Shown: positions 25,676-34,537, numbered from the stretch's first letter. The stretch is DNA of 64,000 bases from Planctomycetota bacterium (GCA_027493625.1 JAOSKM010000001.1:587489-651488), one strand, 5' to 3'. Made by a program: numbers and translations. Notes: a model not told the origin generated them from the sequence alone.

Positions 25676-26164
25676 ACAGGCCACGAAAACACAAAAACAC
25701 AAAAGGAAAGCCACGAAATGACTTTCGCGCCATTGCCGGATCACATCGAAACGCTGATTCACGACGTGATAGGTGCCGCAATCGAGGTCCATAAAGTGCT
25801 CGGCCCCGGCCACCTTGAGCAGCACTACGAGAATGCTCTCTGCATTGAGCTTGAACTCAGGAGCATACCGTTCAAGCGGCAGCAGACAGTGGTGCTGAAC
25901 TACAAGGGTCATGAGATCGGTGAAGGCAGGATTGATCTTGTAGTTGCCGACGAACTGGTAGTTGAGCTGAAGGCCGTCGAAGGCATCAGCAACATCCATC
26001 TGGCGCAGGTGATTTCTTACCTTCGCATCCGTGAATCCAGGGCCGGGTTGCTGTTGAACTTCAATGTGCCTGCCATGAACAGCAAGGAAGCGATCCGGCG
26101 TGTGATCGTCAACTAGGTCTTTTTGTGGGCAGTACCTTTTTGTGCTTTCGTGTTTTTGTGGCCA
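25676..26164 (+). mobile_element. GxxExxY element 1 with inverted short-repeat arrays
   Basis: Left array (25680-25717) is built of CCACGAAAA / CACAAAAA-type units; right array (26117-26164) is its imperfect reverse complement (TTTTTGTG, GTGCTTTCG, TGTTTTTGTGG). The arms begin and end with GGCC. One GxxExxY gene lies inside. The insertion fills the whole ftsI/murE gap, in operon orientation. Arms of the same repeat family form a gene-less element at 40023-40118. Confidence 0.65.
25718..26116 (+). CDS. GxxExxY-family PD-(D/E)XK nuclease-like protein
   Basis: A 132-residue protein of the GxxExxY family (PD-(D/E)XK superfamily by fold prediction in the family; function unproven). Motifs seen: IIGAAIEVHKVLGPGHLEQHY-like N-terminus (GxxExxY is GHLEQHY), then the nuclease-type core GRIDLVVADELVVELKAV with D and ExK in proper spacing, and a C-terminal helix-strand pair. 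Intact frame. It starts directly after the left repeat array and stops one base before the right one, inside the dcw operon, where it has no obvious cell-wall role. Confidence 0.85.
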   Translation: MTFAPLPDHIETLIHDVIGAAIEVHKVLGPGHLEQHYENALCIELELRSIPFKRQQTVVLNYKGHEIGEGRIDLVVADELVVELKAVEGISNIHLAQVISYLRIRESRAGLLLNFNVPAMNSKEAIRRVIVN

Positions 26165-26185
26165 ATCCATTTGCAGGACACACCC

Positions 26186-27703
26186 ATGCGCTTCCAGTCT
26201 CTCTCCCGTGCTCTCAAGCAGCTTGATCCCGCCATCTGGGTGCTCAACGACCAGCGCCTGCGCATCACCGGCGCCGCTGACGACAGCCGCAGTGTCATGC
26301 CCGGCAACCTGTTCGCGGCGCTGCCCGGCACCAAGGCCGACGGCACCCAGTACGTGCGCGATGCCCTCAACCGCGGCGCCGCCGCGCTGCTGGTTGGACG
26401 GCCGCTCAAGGAATACAAGCTGGTGCCGCAGATCGTCAGCGACAACCCGCGCCGCACGCTGGGCCACCTGGCCAGCCTGCTGTACGGCCAGCCATCGAAG
26501 CACATGAAGGTAGTCGGCATCACCGGCACCAACGGCAAGACCACCAGCGCCTTCCTGCTGCGCGAGATATTCGAACGCTGCGGCATCCGCTGCGGCCTGA
26601 TGGGCACGGTCTGGAACATCGTGGGCAGCGAGCGCCGCACCGCCAAGCTGACCACGCCCAGCAGCCTCGAGGTCCACAAGCTGCTGGCCGAGATGCGCGC
26701 GCGCGGACAGGAAGCCTGCGTAATGGAGGTCAGCAGCCACGCCCTCGACCAGCACCGCGTGGCGGGCGTCAACTTCAAGGGCGCCATCTTCACCAACCTG
26801 ACCCGCGACCACCTGGACTACCACGGCGACTTCGAGCAGTATTTCAACGCCAAGGCCCGGCTGTTCGAGATGCTGCACCCGGTGCACGGCGTGGGTGTGG
26901 TCAACCTGGACGACGCCTACGGCGCACGCATGGCCGAGCGCTCACGCGGCGTGTGCTTCACCGTCGGCGAGCACCCCGAGGCCGACGTCGACGTCGAGCA
27001 GATCAAGCTGGGTGTGCAGGGCATGTCCTTCGGCATGCGCTGGCTCAGCCGCGGCTCGCTGTTCACCAGCCCCATGACCGGCCGTTACAACGTGCAGAAC
27101 CTGGCGGGCGCGATCACCATGGGACTGGCGCTGGACCTGCCGCTGCAGAGCATCCGCGCGGCCGTGATGGATTTCAAAGGCGCCCCCGGCCGGCTGGAGC
27201 GCGTCAACTTCGAGCAGCCCGCGCCCACGGTGTTCGTGGATTACGCCCACACTCCGGACGCCATGCAGAACGTGCTGAGCACACTGCGCCAGGTGTGCGA
27301 AGGGCGCAAGCTGGTGTGCGTGTTCGGCTGCGGCGGCGACCGCGACCGCACCAAGCGCCCGAAGATGGGCGCGATCGGGGCCGAACTTGCGGACCGTGCG
27401 ATCGTCACCAGCGACAACCCGCGCAGCGAAAAGCCCGAGGCGATCATCAACGAAATCCTCGCCGGCTTCCCGCCCCAGAAGCTGCCCGCGGAAGTGTACG
27501 TGGACAGGCGCGAGGCGATCAGAAACGCGATCGCCCAGGCTGCGCCGGAAGACGTGGTGGTGATCGTGGGCAAGGGCCACGAGGACTACCAGATTTTCTC
27601 AGATCGCACGGTGCACTTTGACGATAAGGAAGAAGCCCGGAATGCCCTCCAGCATTACTGGGGCGTCGCCGGCAGCGGCCGACGCGCACTCGCGGTGAAA
27701 TGA
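26186..27703 (+). CDS. murE: UDP-MurNAc-L-Ala-D-Glu ligase, meso-DAP type
   Basis: Adds the third residue of the peptidoglycan stem peptide. The 505-residue protein begins at the ATG at 26186, just after the right arm of the GxxExxY element. ATP loop GITGTNGKTTSAF near residue 114; MEVSSHALDQHRV; FTNLTRDHLDYHG; FVDYAHTPDAM. The substrate motif is DNPR at about 410-413, the signature for meso-diaminopimelate rather than lysine. It supports a diderm-type peptidoglycan. Confidence 0.94.
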   Translation: MRFQSLSRALKQLDPAIWVLNDQRLRITGAADDSRSVMPGNLFAALPGTKADGTQYVRDALNRGAAALLVGRPLKEYKLVPQIVSDNPRRTLGHLASLLYGQPSKHMKVVGITGTNGKTTSAFLLREIFERCGIRCGLMGTVWNIVGSERRTAKLTTPSSLEVHKLLAEMRARGQEACVMEVSSHALDQHRVAGVNFKGAIFTNLTRDHLDYHGDFEQYFNAKARLFEMLHPVHGVGVVNLDDAYGARMAERSRGVCFTVGEHPEADVDVEQIKLGVQGMSFGMRWLSRGSLFTSPMTGRYNVQNLAGAITMGLALDLPLQSIRAAVMDFKGAPGRLERVNFEQPAPTVFVDYAHTPDAMQNVLSTLRQVCEGRKLVCVFGCGGDRDRTKRPKMGAIGAELADRAIVTSDNPRSEKPEAIINEILAGFPPQKLPAEVYVDRREAIRNAIAQAAPEDVVVIVGKGHEDYQIFSDRTVHFDDKEEARNALQHYWGVAGSGRRALAVK

Positions 27704-27708
27704 GTGGA

Positions 27709-28166
27709 CATCGCGCAGAGATCGCAGAGAGCGCAGAGAAAAAAATGACAGCCAGGATCAACGAAATCACGGGCGAGATCATCGACGCAGCGATCAAGGT
27801 GCACACTGTGCTGGGCCCCGGTCTCTTGGAGAGTGTCTACATGGCCGCTCTGGCCGCTGAATTGCGGAAGCGTGGCTACAAAGTGGAGCGTGAAGTTCCC
27901 ATTCGAGTTGATTGGGAAGGTGAGGATCTGGGCGTCGGATTCCGGGCGGACATGCTGGTCGAAAGATCTAGTCCTCGTGGAGGGCAAGGCTGTCGAGGAG
28001 AACTTGAGACTGCATCGCCGGCAACTTCGCAGCTACGTGCGCCTGGCGAAGAAGAACATCGGTCTCCTCCTGAGTTTCGGTCTTGAACTTATGAAAGAGG
28101 GCATCTTCCGCCATGTGGAAGGCCTTGAAGAGTAGTCTCTGCGTTCTCCGCGCTCTCTGCGCGATG
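27709..28166 (+). mobile_element. GxxExxY element 2 with inverted short-repeat arrays
   Basis: Left array (27709-27743): CATCGCGCAGAGA, TCGCAGAGA, GCGCAGAGA. Right array (28136-28166): reverse-complement units TCTCTGCG, TTCTCCGCG, CTCTCTGCGCGATG. A single GxxExxY gene lies between. It fills the murE/murF junction. The repeat unit differs from that of element 1 although the cargo family is the same. Confidence 0.65.
27745..28135 (+). CDS. GxxExxY-family protein, second copy (one extra base)
   Basis: Same family as the gene at 25718. N-terminus: EIIDAAIKVHTVLGPGLLES with GxxExxY as GLLESVY; then VGFRADMLVE. The frame shifts at the AAA at 27962-27964; removing one A gives MLVEDLVLVEGKAVEENL, i.e. 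the conserved D...ExK core, and a 129-residue protein ending SFGLELMKEGIFRHVEG. The two copies are clearly diverged, so they are independent insertions rather than a recent duplication. Confidence 0.8.
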
Positions 28167-28189
28167 CCTGCCATGTCGGGAGCTGCGTG

Positions 28190-29710
28190 ATGCACAACAT
28201 GACCGTCCAGGATGTTCGTTTGGCCGTGGGCGGGGAATGGATTCGCCGGCCTGACGACGCCGAGGGGCGCGAGGCCGAAGACAGCGCGCGCGCCCTGCCC
28301 GTCACCTTCGGCGCTGTGTGCACCGATACCCGCAACATCCTGCCCGGCGACGTGTTCGTGGCCCTGCGCGGCGAGCGCTTCGACGGCGCCGATTACCTGG
28401 CCGAGGCCCAGGCTCGCGGCGCGCGCTGCCTGGTCACGCGTCGCGTGCCGGAGGGCTTCACGCCCGCGGTGCCGACCATCCTGGTGCCGGACAGCCTGAA
28501 GGCGCTGGGCCGCCTGGCGCGCGCATATCGCGACCTGCGCCACGCCTGCGTCGTCGGCATCACCGGAAGCAACGGCAAGACCACCACGCGCGAGATGGCC
28601 AGCGCGATCCTGAAACGCAAGTTCACGGTGTTGCAGAACAGCGCCAACGAGAACAACCGAGTCGGCGTGCCGCAAACGCTGCTGCGCCTGTCGGATCGCC
28701 ACGAGTTCGCGGTGATCGAGATGGGAACCTCCGAGCCCGGCGAAATCGCCGAGCTCGCGCGCATCGGCCGTCCCAACTGCGGCGTGCTTACCAGCATCAG
28801 CGAAAGCCACCTGAGCGGCCTGGGAACCCTCGAGGGCGTACTGGCCGAGAAAGCAGAGCTGCTGGCAGCCCTGCCGCGTGACGGCGTGGCGATTGTGAAC
28901 TTCGATGACCCGCGCTGCGTGAAGGCCGCCGAGCGCGCCAACTGCCGCGTGGTCGGCTACGGCACTGACGAGCGCTGTGAAGTGCGCGCCGACGACGTGC
29001 GCAGCAACAAGTTCGGCACACATTTCATGCTCAACGGCCGCCACGAGTTCCGCCTGCCGCTGCACGGCCAGCACAACGTACTCAACGCGCTCGCCGCGAT
29101 CGCGGTGGGCTGGGTCAGCGGGGTGGAAATCCGCGATATGCAGCTGGCCCTGCGGACGCTTGAGCCCGTAGGTCGCCGCCTTGAGTACCGCGAGTTCGCG
29201 GGCATCGGCCTGCTTGATGACTCCTACAACGCCAATCCCGCCAGCACCTGTGCGGCCCTGCGCACGCTGGGGGGCTTCCCCTGTGAGGGCCAGCGTATCG
29301 CGGTGCTGGGCGACATGCTGGAACTGGGCGAAGAATCCAATCGCCTGCACCGCGAGGTCGCCTGGCTGGGCACCACGCAGCCGCTCGACCTGGTGGTGGC
29401 CGTCGGGCCCGAGATGCGCGCACTGGCCGACATCTTCGACGAGCATTTCTACGAGATCGGCCGCGGCAGCGTGTGGCGCTTCGACACCTCCGAACAGGCA
29501 GCTTCGCATCTGCTTGAGGAATGCCGGCGCGGGGACCTGCTGCTGGTGAAGGGCAGCAACGGCATGAAGATGAACCGCATCGTGGAAGCCTTCCGCAAAC
29601 GCTACGAGGGCGAAAACCCCATGCCGCTCAAGCCCACCCTGCGCGAGCGCCCGGTCGGCGACCCGCTCCCGGAACGCCTGGAAAGTCAACGCAAACCCGC
29701 AGCGGCCTGA
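28190..29710 (+). CDS. murF: UDP-MurNAc-tripeptide D-Ala-D-Ala ligase
   Basis: Adds D-Ala-D-Ala to complete the stem pentapeptide. ATG at 28190 chosen (GGGAG eight bases upstream); a GTG directly before it is also possible. Motifs: GAVCTDTRNILPGDVFVAL, ATP loop VVGITGSNGKTTTRE near residue 126, NNRVGVPQTLL, IEMGTSEPGEIA, LLDDSYNANPAS and VLGDMLELGEES. A proline/arginine-rich tail of about 30 residues follows the last conserved strand. About 506 residues, slightly long. Confidence 0.93.
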   Translation: MHNMTVQDVRLAVGGEWIRRPDDAEGREAEDSARALPVTFGAVCTDTRNILPGDVFVALRGERFDGADYLAEAQARGARCLVTRRVPEGFTPAVPTILVPDSLKALGRLARAYRDLRHACVVGITGSNGKTTTREMASAILKRKFTVLQNSANENNRVGVPQTLLRLSDRHEFAVIEMGTSEPGEIAELARIGRPNCGVLTSISESHLSGLGTLEGVLAEKAELLAALPRDGVAIVNFDDPRCVKAAERANCRVVGYGTDERCEVRADDVRSNKFGTHFMLNGRHEFRLPLHGQHNVLNALAAIAVGWVSGVEIRDMQLALRTLEPVGRRLEYREFAGIGLLDDSYNANPASTCAALRTLGGFPCEGQRIAVLGDMLELGEESNRLHREVAWLGTTQPLDLVVAVGPEMRALADIFDEHFYEIGRGSVWRFDTSEQAASHLLEECRRGDLLLVKGSNGMKMNRIVEAFRKRYEGENPMPLKPTLRERPVGDPLPERLESQRKPAAA

Positions 29711-29715
29711 ACACC

Positions 29716-30876
29716 ATGAACCTAGCACACCCTGAGCTGAGCTGGACTTTCGCCGCTGTCGTGATTGCGGGCGCGGCCTCGCTGTTCGTCGCTGCCGCGC
29801 TGTTGAGCGCCGGCGCCGGGCGGCTGCTGATTCCCTGGCTGGTGCGCCGCAAGCTCAACGACGGCGAGCAGCGCAAGGCCAGCGACTACCTCAACATGCT
29901 GCACGCCGACAAGAAGAACACTCCCACCATGGGCGGCGCTTTCCTGGTGCCGGCCATGCTGGTTTCGGCCGTGCTGGGCGGCGCGGCGCTGACGCTTGCG
30001 GGCGCCGACCCGCTGCGCGTCTGGCCCGCCCTGGGCGCCGCCGCCTTTGCGGTTCTGACGCACGCGGGCCTGGGCCTTTGGGACGACTACTGCAAGCTCA
30101 CCAAGCGCGGCAAGGACGGCATCTCGGGTAAGAAGAAACTCGCCGCGCAGACCACCATCGCCGCGCTGACCTGCACGGCCGCGTACCTGCTGGTGGGGGA
30201 TGCCAACGCGAAGTTGCTGCTGCCGTTTGCCGAGCTGCCGCTGGGTGTGCTGCTGGTGCCGCTGGGCGTGTTCGTGATGGTGGGGGCCAGCAACGCCTAC
30301 AACCTGACCGACGGCCTCGACGGCCTGGCGGGCGGCACCGGCGCGATCGCCTTCTACGCGCTGGGCGGTGCCGCCGCCCTGCTGGCGATCTTCGGCGGCA
30401 CCGACCCAAGCCTGGCCTGGACCTGCGCCGTGCTGGGCGTCAGCGCCTCGGGTGCGCTGCTGGGTTTCCTGTTCTGGAACCGCCATCCCGCCAAGGTGTT
30501 CATGGGCGACACCGGCAGCCTGAGCCTGGGCGCGCTGCTGGGCTTCATCGCGGTGCTGGGGCGGCTCGAGCTGGTGCTGGCTGTGGCCGGCGGCGTGTTT
30601 GTTGCCGAGGCCGGGTCAGTGATGCTGCAGGTCGGGTATTTCAAAGCTACCAGGGGCAAGCGCATCTTCCGCTGCGCGCCGCTGCATCACCACTTCCAGT
30701 TCGGCGGCCGTCACGAGTCGCATGTCACGCGCAACTTCTGGAAGGCCGGCATGGCCTGTGCCGCGATTGCGCTGGCGCTGCTGCCGGTCACCATCCGCCA
30801 GCCGCAACCGCCGATAGAACAGCCGGTAGCCGAGCAGCCCGCACGCGCACCCGCAGAAGCGCTGGTAGAGCGCTAG
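29716..30876 (+). CDS. mraY: phospho-MurNAc-pentapeptide translocase
   Basis: Makes lipid I at the cytoplasmic membrane. A 386-residue polytopic protein with about ten membrane segments. Catalytic signatures: PTMGGAFLVPAML, GLWDDYCKLTKRGKDGISGK (aspartate pair), NAYNLTDGLDGLAGG, FMGDTGSLSLGALL and APLHHHFQFGG. A proline-rich extension of about 30 residues follows the last helix. It starts 5 bases after murF. The dcw cluster ends here: no murD, ftsW or murG follows, and the next gene is convergent with overlapping stops. Confidence 0.93.
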   Translation: MNLAHPELSWTFAAVVIAGAASLFVAAALLSAGAGRLLIPWLVRRKLNDGEQRKASDYLNMLHADKKNTPTMGGAFLVPAMLVSAVLGGAALTLAGADPLRVWPALGAAAFAVLTHAGLGLWDDYCKLTKRGKDGISGKKKLAAQTTIAALTCTAAYLLVGDANAKLLLPFAELPLGVLLVPLGVFVMVGASNAYNLTDGLDGLAGGTGAIAFYALGGAAALLAIFGGTDPSLAWTCAVLGVSASGALLGFLFWNRHPAKVFMGDTGSLSLGALLGFIAVLGRLELVLAVAGGVFVAEAGSVMLQVGYFKATRGKRIFRCAPLHHHFQFGGRHESHVTRNFWKAGMACAAIALALLPVTIRQPQPPIEQPVAEQPARAPAEALVER

Positions 30877-31364
30877 TTCGGCATCTTCGGCTTGTTCACG
30901 TAGGGCCCGAAATCCGTTTTCGGGTTGTTGATGTCGAAGTACCAGCGGCCGTTCTTCTTCACGAACACCAGGTGCACCTTCGTCGTGTCCAGCTGCGGGC
31001 CCAGCCCCAGCGCGCCGTACTGGGCCACGATGGAAACGTCCAGCTCATACTCGGTTGCACCCTCGGGCACGTTGATCAGGCCGGTAGGAGTGGCCGATGT
31101 GATGCTGACGTATTCGGCCTGCGCGGGCACGGCGTCGAGCCACGCCTGTTTCTCGGCCGGTGTGAGGTCGCAGAGCGCGAACAGGTCTTCCCAGTCGTGG
31201 TCGCTGACCTCGTCGCTGCCGCGCTCGATCAGCGCGCGGATCTGGGCCTCGTCTGACTGCGCGCCCTCGAACAGCCCGAAGTACGCCGCCACGAACAGCA
31301 GCAGGCAGACCAGCACTACGCCCGCCACGATGTTCCGAACCAGCCGTTTCTGTTTGTCGTCCAT
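30873..31364 (-). CDS. hypothetical membrane-anchored protein
   Basis: A 163-residue protein with one N-terminal membrane helix (about 11-30, IVAGVVLVCLLLFVAAYFG) and an outside domain that looks like a small alpha+beta fold of NTF2/SnoaL type (IRALIERGSDEVSDHDWEDL at the start, VHLVFVKKNGRWYFDINN near the end). No firm family. Its TAG stop and the mraY TAG share the palindromic CTAG at 30873-30876. Confidence 0.7.
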   Translation of the reverse strand: MDDKQKRLVRNIVAGVVLVCLLLFVAAYFGLFEGAQSDEAQIRALIERGSDEVSDHDWEDLFALCDLTPAEKQAWLDAVPAQAEYVSITSATPTGLINVPEGATEYELDVSIVAQYGALGLGPQLDTTKVHLVFVKKNGRWYFDINNPKTDFGPYVNKPKMPN

Positions 31365-31393
31365 GTCCTGATTCTACCCCGCCGCGGACGCGC

Positions 31394-31419
31394 AGAGGAC
31401 GGCCGGGGCCGTCCTCTTT
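31394..31419 (+). terminator. terminator-like hairpin
   Basis: AGAGGACGGC pairs with GCCGTCCTCT across a 4-base loop and is followed by TTTG on the plus strand. It lies between the start of one minus-strand gene and the end of another, so its target transcript is unclear. Confidence 0.45.
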
Positions 31420-31427
31420 GCAGATTG

Positions 31428-31488
31428 GTAGCACGAGAGGGTCAGCCCCCGTTTTCGCAAGCGAAAACGGGTGTCAGACCCTTGCTAC
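31428..31488. repeat. GTAG...CTAC palindrome with GTTTTCGC hairpin core
   Basis: A 61-base near-palindrome: outer arms GTAGCA...AGGGTC and GACCCT.TGCTAC, inner stem CCCGTTTTCGC/GCGAAAACGGG. The minus-strand GTAG contains the TAG stop codon of the VWA gene. A related palindrome (arms GGGTC, core GTTTTC) lies at 59653-59696. Confidence 0.6.
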
Positions 31489-33137
31489 TTGCCGATCGCG
31501 ACGTACTTGCCGCCGCATGCGCGTGCCAGGGCGCTGAGCGTGGTGTTGTCCTGGCGCTGGCCGACGCCCACGCAGTTCAGGGTGATGCGCGCGATGCGGT
31601 TGCGGTCTTTGATTTCCTGCACCATCAGGGTCATGATCGGCGCGTATAGCTTTGCCTTTTCCTCGTTGGATTTGCCGGCCCACAGCGCGTCTTCGCCCGA
31701 ATACTTTCCCCAGGTGGCGTAGCCGTCGGTGTACAGGAAGATGGTGTCCGGCAGCGCTTCGTCGGGCGACTTGCCGGTGATGGGGCCTTCCTTCTCGCCT
31801 TTCTTGGGCTTTTTGGGCTTGCGCTTCTCCACGTCGGTGCCGGCGATGCGCTCGCTGAGGTCATATGCTGCGTCCAGCGCGCCGAACACGTTGGTGCGCT
31901 TGGCGCCCTTGATGCCGCGCAGCCAGTCGGCCACGGCCTCGACGTTCTCCTTGCTGGTGGGTACCAGCTCGTCCTTCCAGACAGTGGCGTTCTCGGCGAA
32001 CGAGATCACGGTGAAGGTGGTGCGCTCCGGGTCCATGACCTCGAGGCTGCGGATCATTTCTTCGCGGGCGAGGTCGAGCTTGCAGTTGATCTTGCTCCAG
32101 TCCAGGGGACGGCGCGGGTCCTTCTCATCGCCGGGGCCGCTGGTGATCGACTTCTGCAGGCGCTCTTTCTCTTCAGGCGTGATCTTCTCGGTCATCGAAA
32201 CCGAGGTGTCGATCAGGAACACGTAGCGGTCCGAGAACGTCTCGGTCTCGAACACCTTCACGCGTGTGCCGCGGTCGCCCTTGCCGCTCTTGGCGGGCAG
32301 GCCCTGCTCTTCGCGCTTCTTGTTCTTGAACCAGTCGATCCAGGCGTCCGGGTCGGTGCCCAGGTTTTCGCCGGTCAGCTTCTTGAGCGCGTCGGCCAGG
32401 ATCTTGCGCATCTTGCCGGTTTCCTGGGCCAGCGCGCTGATCAGCGCCAGCACAATCTGGTCCTCATAGTTGTCCGGGGCGTCCAGCAGCGCCGTGACGG
32501 CCGCGTCACGCACGCGCCAGCTGGAGTCACGCAGGGCCTGCATCAGGGTGGTGAATACCGACTGCTCCGCGGCGTGTACGCCCAGGTACTGCACCGCCAG
32601 CACGCGCATGTCGGTGTCCTGCTTGCCGCCTGCGTTGCCGGCCAGGTCCATCAGTACTTTCAAGCAGGCGGGGTCCTTGGCGTTGGCTGCGACGGCGTCA
32701 ACCATGGCCATGCGCGGGCGCAGCGAGTACGTCTCGGCGTCGCCCAGAACCTTGGCGAACTTGGCGCACTCCTCGGGGTCGTCCATGGCGCGGATGTTGT
32801 CGAGGATCTGGTTGGCGATCTTGTACGCGAACTTCGGACGGCCCTTGGATTCCTTGGGCGCGTTCTTGTCGCCCGCCGCCGAGTCCCAGGCGCGGTCGCA
32901 CTCGTCGAAGTATTTAAGCATCTCCAGGGCCAGGTCGTAGTCGACGTTGCCCTTGAGTTTCTCCAGCGCCGCCAGCGGCTCATCCACCGCTTCCTTGTCG
33001 CGCTTCAGGAAGTTCTCGGCTTCGCTCCAGTTCTTGCGCTGTTCGCCCTTGTCAACCTTGGCGTCGACGGGTTGCGGCACGCTTGCCAGCAACAGCGCGC
33101 AGGCCGTCATCGCGGCCACGATGGAAAAGCACTTCAT
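31485..33137 (-). CDS. exported HEAT-repeat and VWA-domain protein (copy 1)
   Basis: A 550-residue exported protein; start at 33137 chosen because AGGAGG lies just upstream and a signal peptide follows (VAAMTACALLLASVPQPVDA). Residues 40-260 are HEAT-like helical repeats (MRVLAVQYLGVHAAEQSVF, SSWRVRDAAVTALL). A VWA domain begins at about 300 with the MIDAS motif DTSVS (RYVFLIDTSVSMTEK); DTIFLYTDGYATWGKY is the conserved late strand. A Lys/Pro-rich insert (EKRKPKKPKKGEKEG) lies inside the VWA domain. Two more proteins of this build lie at 61293 and 62719. Role unknown; metal-dependent protein binding in the periplasm is likely. Confidence 0.82.
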   Translation of the reverse strand: MKCFSIVAAMTACALLLASVPQPVDAKVDKGEQRKNWSEAENFLKRDKEAVDEPLAALEKLKGNVDYDLALEMLKYFDECDRAWDSAAGDKNAPKESKGRPKFAYKIANQILDNIRAMDDPEECAKFAKVLGDAETYSLRPRMAMVDAVAANAKDPACLKVLMDLAGNAGGKQDTDMRVLAVQYLGVHAAEQSVFTTLMQALRDSSWRVRDAAVTALLDAPDNYEDQIVLALISALAQETGKMRKILADALKKLTGENLGTDPDAWIDWFKNKKREEQGLPAKSGKGDRGTRVKVFETETFSDRYVFLIDTSVSMTEKITPEEKERLQKSITSGPGDEKDPRRPLDWSKINCKLDLAREEMIRSLEVMDPERTTFTVISFAENATVWKDELVPTSKENVEAVADWLRGIKGAKRTNVFGALDAAYDLSERIAGTDVEKRKPKKPKKGEKEGPITGKSPDEALPDTIFLYTDGYATWGKYSGEDALWAGKSNEEKAKLYAPIMTLMVQEIKDRNRIARITLNCVGVGQRQDNTTLSALARACGGKYVAIGK

Positions 33138-33227
33138 CTTCGTCCTCCTGCCCTCATCCTCAGGGGAAAGGATAGCAAAGCTTTGCCGCAATGGTTTTAC
33201 GTTTTGCGTCATTGACGATAGCAACCA

Positions 33228-33998
33228 TTACCCTGCCTGTGTGTGGTCCCAGGCCGGTTTTCGTTTCGCCAAAAATGCCTGCGGGCCTTCATTCGCGTCA
33301 TGCAGCGTGAGCAGGCGCTCAAGGTAATCGTTCTCGATCCCGCCCACCTGCGCCATGAAACGCTCGGCCGCGCCGTCCCGCAGCAGCCGGGTGGCCTCAA
33401 GCAGCGGCCCCCGCGGCAGGCTGGCGTAGTGGCGCGCGGCCTGGGTGATGGCATCCGCCTGATTGCCCTCCGCCAATCGTGCGCCGCCGCGCCGGGAGAA
33501 CTCATGGGCCGAGACGCTCTGGCCGCCCTGGATCAGCTCGCTGGCCAGCAGCGCGGGCAGCTTGCGCGGCATCAGCGCCAGGGCCGCCGGCGGATAGCAG
33601 CCGAGCTGGATTTCCGGGGTGCCGAAGGTCGCGTCGCCGACGGCCACAACCTGGTCGCAAGCCAGCGCCATCTCGAACGCGCCGCCCAGGCAGGGGCCCT
33701 GCACGAAGGCCAGCGTCGGCACCGGGCAGCGCAGCAACTCGGCAATCAGGCCGTGGGCGGCCTTCAGCATGCGCGCGCACTGTTCGCGCCCGAGGTGTTC
33801 GCGCACGTCGGCGCCCGCCGAGAACACGCCCGGCACGGCGCTGGAGATCAGCACGGCGTTGTGGTCGGTGCGCGCGCGCAGCCCGGCCAGCGCCTCCCCC
33901 AGCTCATCCTGCAGTGCGGCGGTCATGATGTTCAGCGGCGGCGCATTGAGCATCAGCTGCGCCACGCGACCACTGACGGAAACCTCGACTGCCGCCAT
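33228..33998 (-). CDS. enoyl-CoA hydratase/isomerase family protein
   Basis: A 256-residue crotonase-fold protein. Conserved features: SSAVPGVFSAGADVREHL (oxyanion loop), CPVPTLAFVQGPCLGGAFEMALACD and FGTPEIQLGCYPPAAL. The pattern FSAGADVxEH and GCYPP resembles dienoyl-CoA hydratases such as cyclohexa-1,5-dienecarbonyl-CoA hydratase more than fatty-acid enoyl-CoA hydratases, but no other degradation genes are nearby. It begins 1 base after the next gene's stop on the same strand, so they are likely co-transcribed. Confidence 0.82.
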   Translation of the reverse strand: MAAVEVSVSGRVAQLMLNAPPLNIMTAALQDELGEALAGLRARTDHNAVLISSAVPGVFSAGADVREHLGREQCARMLKAAHGLIAELLRCPVPTLAFVQGPCLGGAFEMALACDQVVAVGDATFGTPEIQLGCYPPAALALMPRKLPALLASELIQGGQSVSAHEFSRRGGARLAEGNQADAITQAARHYASLPRGPLLEATRLLRDGAAERFMAQVGGIENDYLERLLTLHDANEGPQAFLAKRKPAWDHTQAG

Positions 33999-33999
33999 C

Positions 34000-34431
34000 C
34001 TAAACCTCCGGCTCAATGTACTCGTGACCCGTGACCTTCCCCTGCTCGTCCAGACGCAGCAGCCAGGCCGAGGCATGCCCGCAGGCGTTGCACGGCACGC
34101 CCAGCTGCATCAGCGCGCCGGGTATGTTGTTGCTGTGGGCAACCCACACGGCCGTGCCCGTAAGCCCCCTGACGCGAAAGGTGCGTGCGATGTGCAGGGC
34201 GTTGTCGACCCGCGGCTCGATGCCCAGGGCCTTGCCGATTTCCTCGGCGGTCTGGCGGCACCTCTGGTGGGGGGCCGTGCGGAAGTCATCCACCGGCAGG
34301 CCGCGCAGCTGCTTGCCCATCCATTGGGCCTGCCGCAGGCCCCGGGCCGACAGCGGGCGCGTGGCGTCGTCGCCGTCCCAGTCCCAGGGCGACACCGGCT
34401 CGGCATGTCGGATCAGGTAGATGATCGGCAC
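34000..34431 (-). CDS. histidine phosphatase (phosphoglycerate mutase-like) protein
   Basis: A short (143-residue) histidine phosphatase. The catalytic motif is LIRHAEP near the start, followed by RPLSARGLRQAQWMG, an arginine in SAPHQRC-like form (TAPHQRCRQTAEEIG) and the second histidine in WVAHSNNIPG. GTG at 34431 is taken as start, because a longer frame would run into the divergent protease gene. Substrate unknown. Confidence 0.78.
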   Translation of the reverse strand: MPIIYLIRHAEPVSPWDWDGDDATRPLSARGLRQAQWMGKQLRGLPVDDFRTAPHQRCRQTAEEIGKALGIEPRVDNALHIARTFRVRGLTGTAVWVAHSNNIPGALMQLGVPCNACGHASAWLLRLDEQGKVTGHEYIEPEV

Positions 34432-34537
34432 CGAAACGATTATGTAACGGTGATTCGCGCCTGTCGCCTGTGGACGTAAGATCGCGCGCTCTGCTTCTAC
34501 TTGTAGTATGTGGCCCACCGTCGACCGGAGGCTTTTT

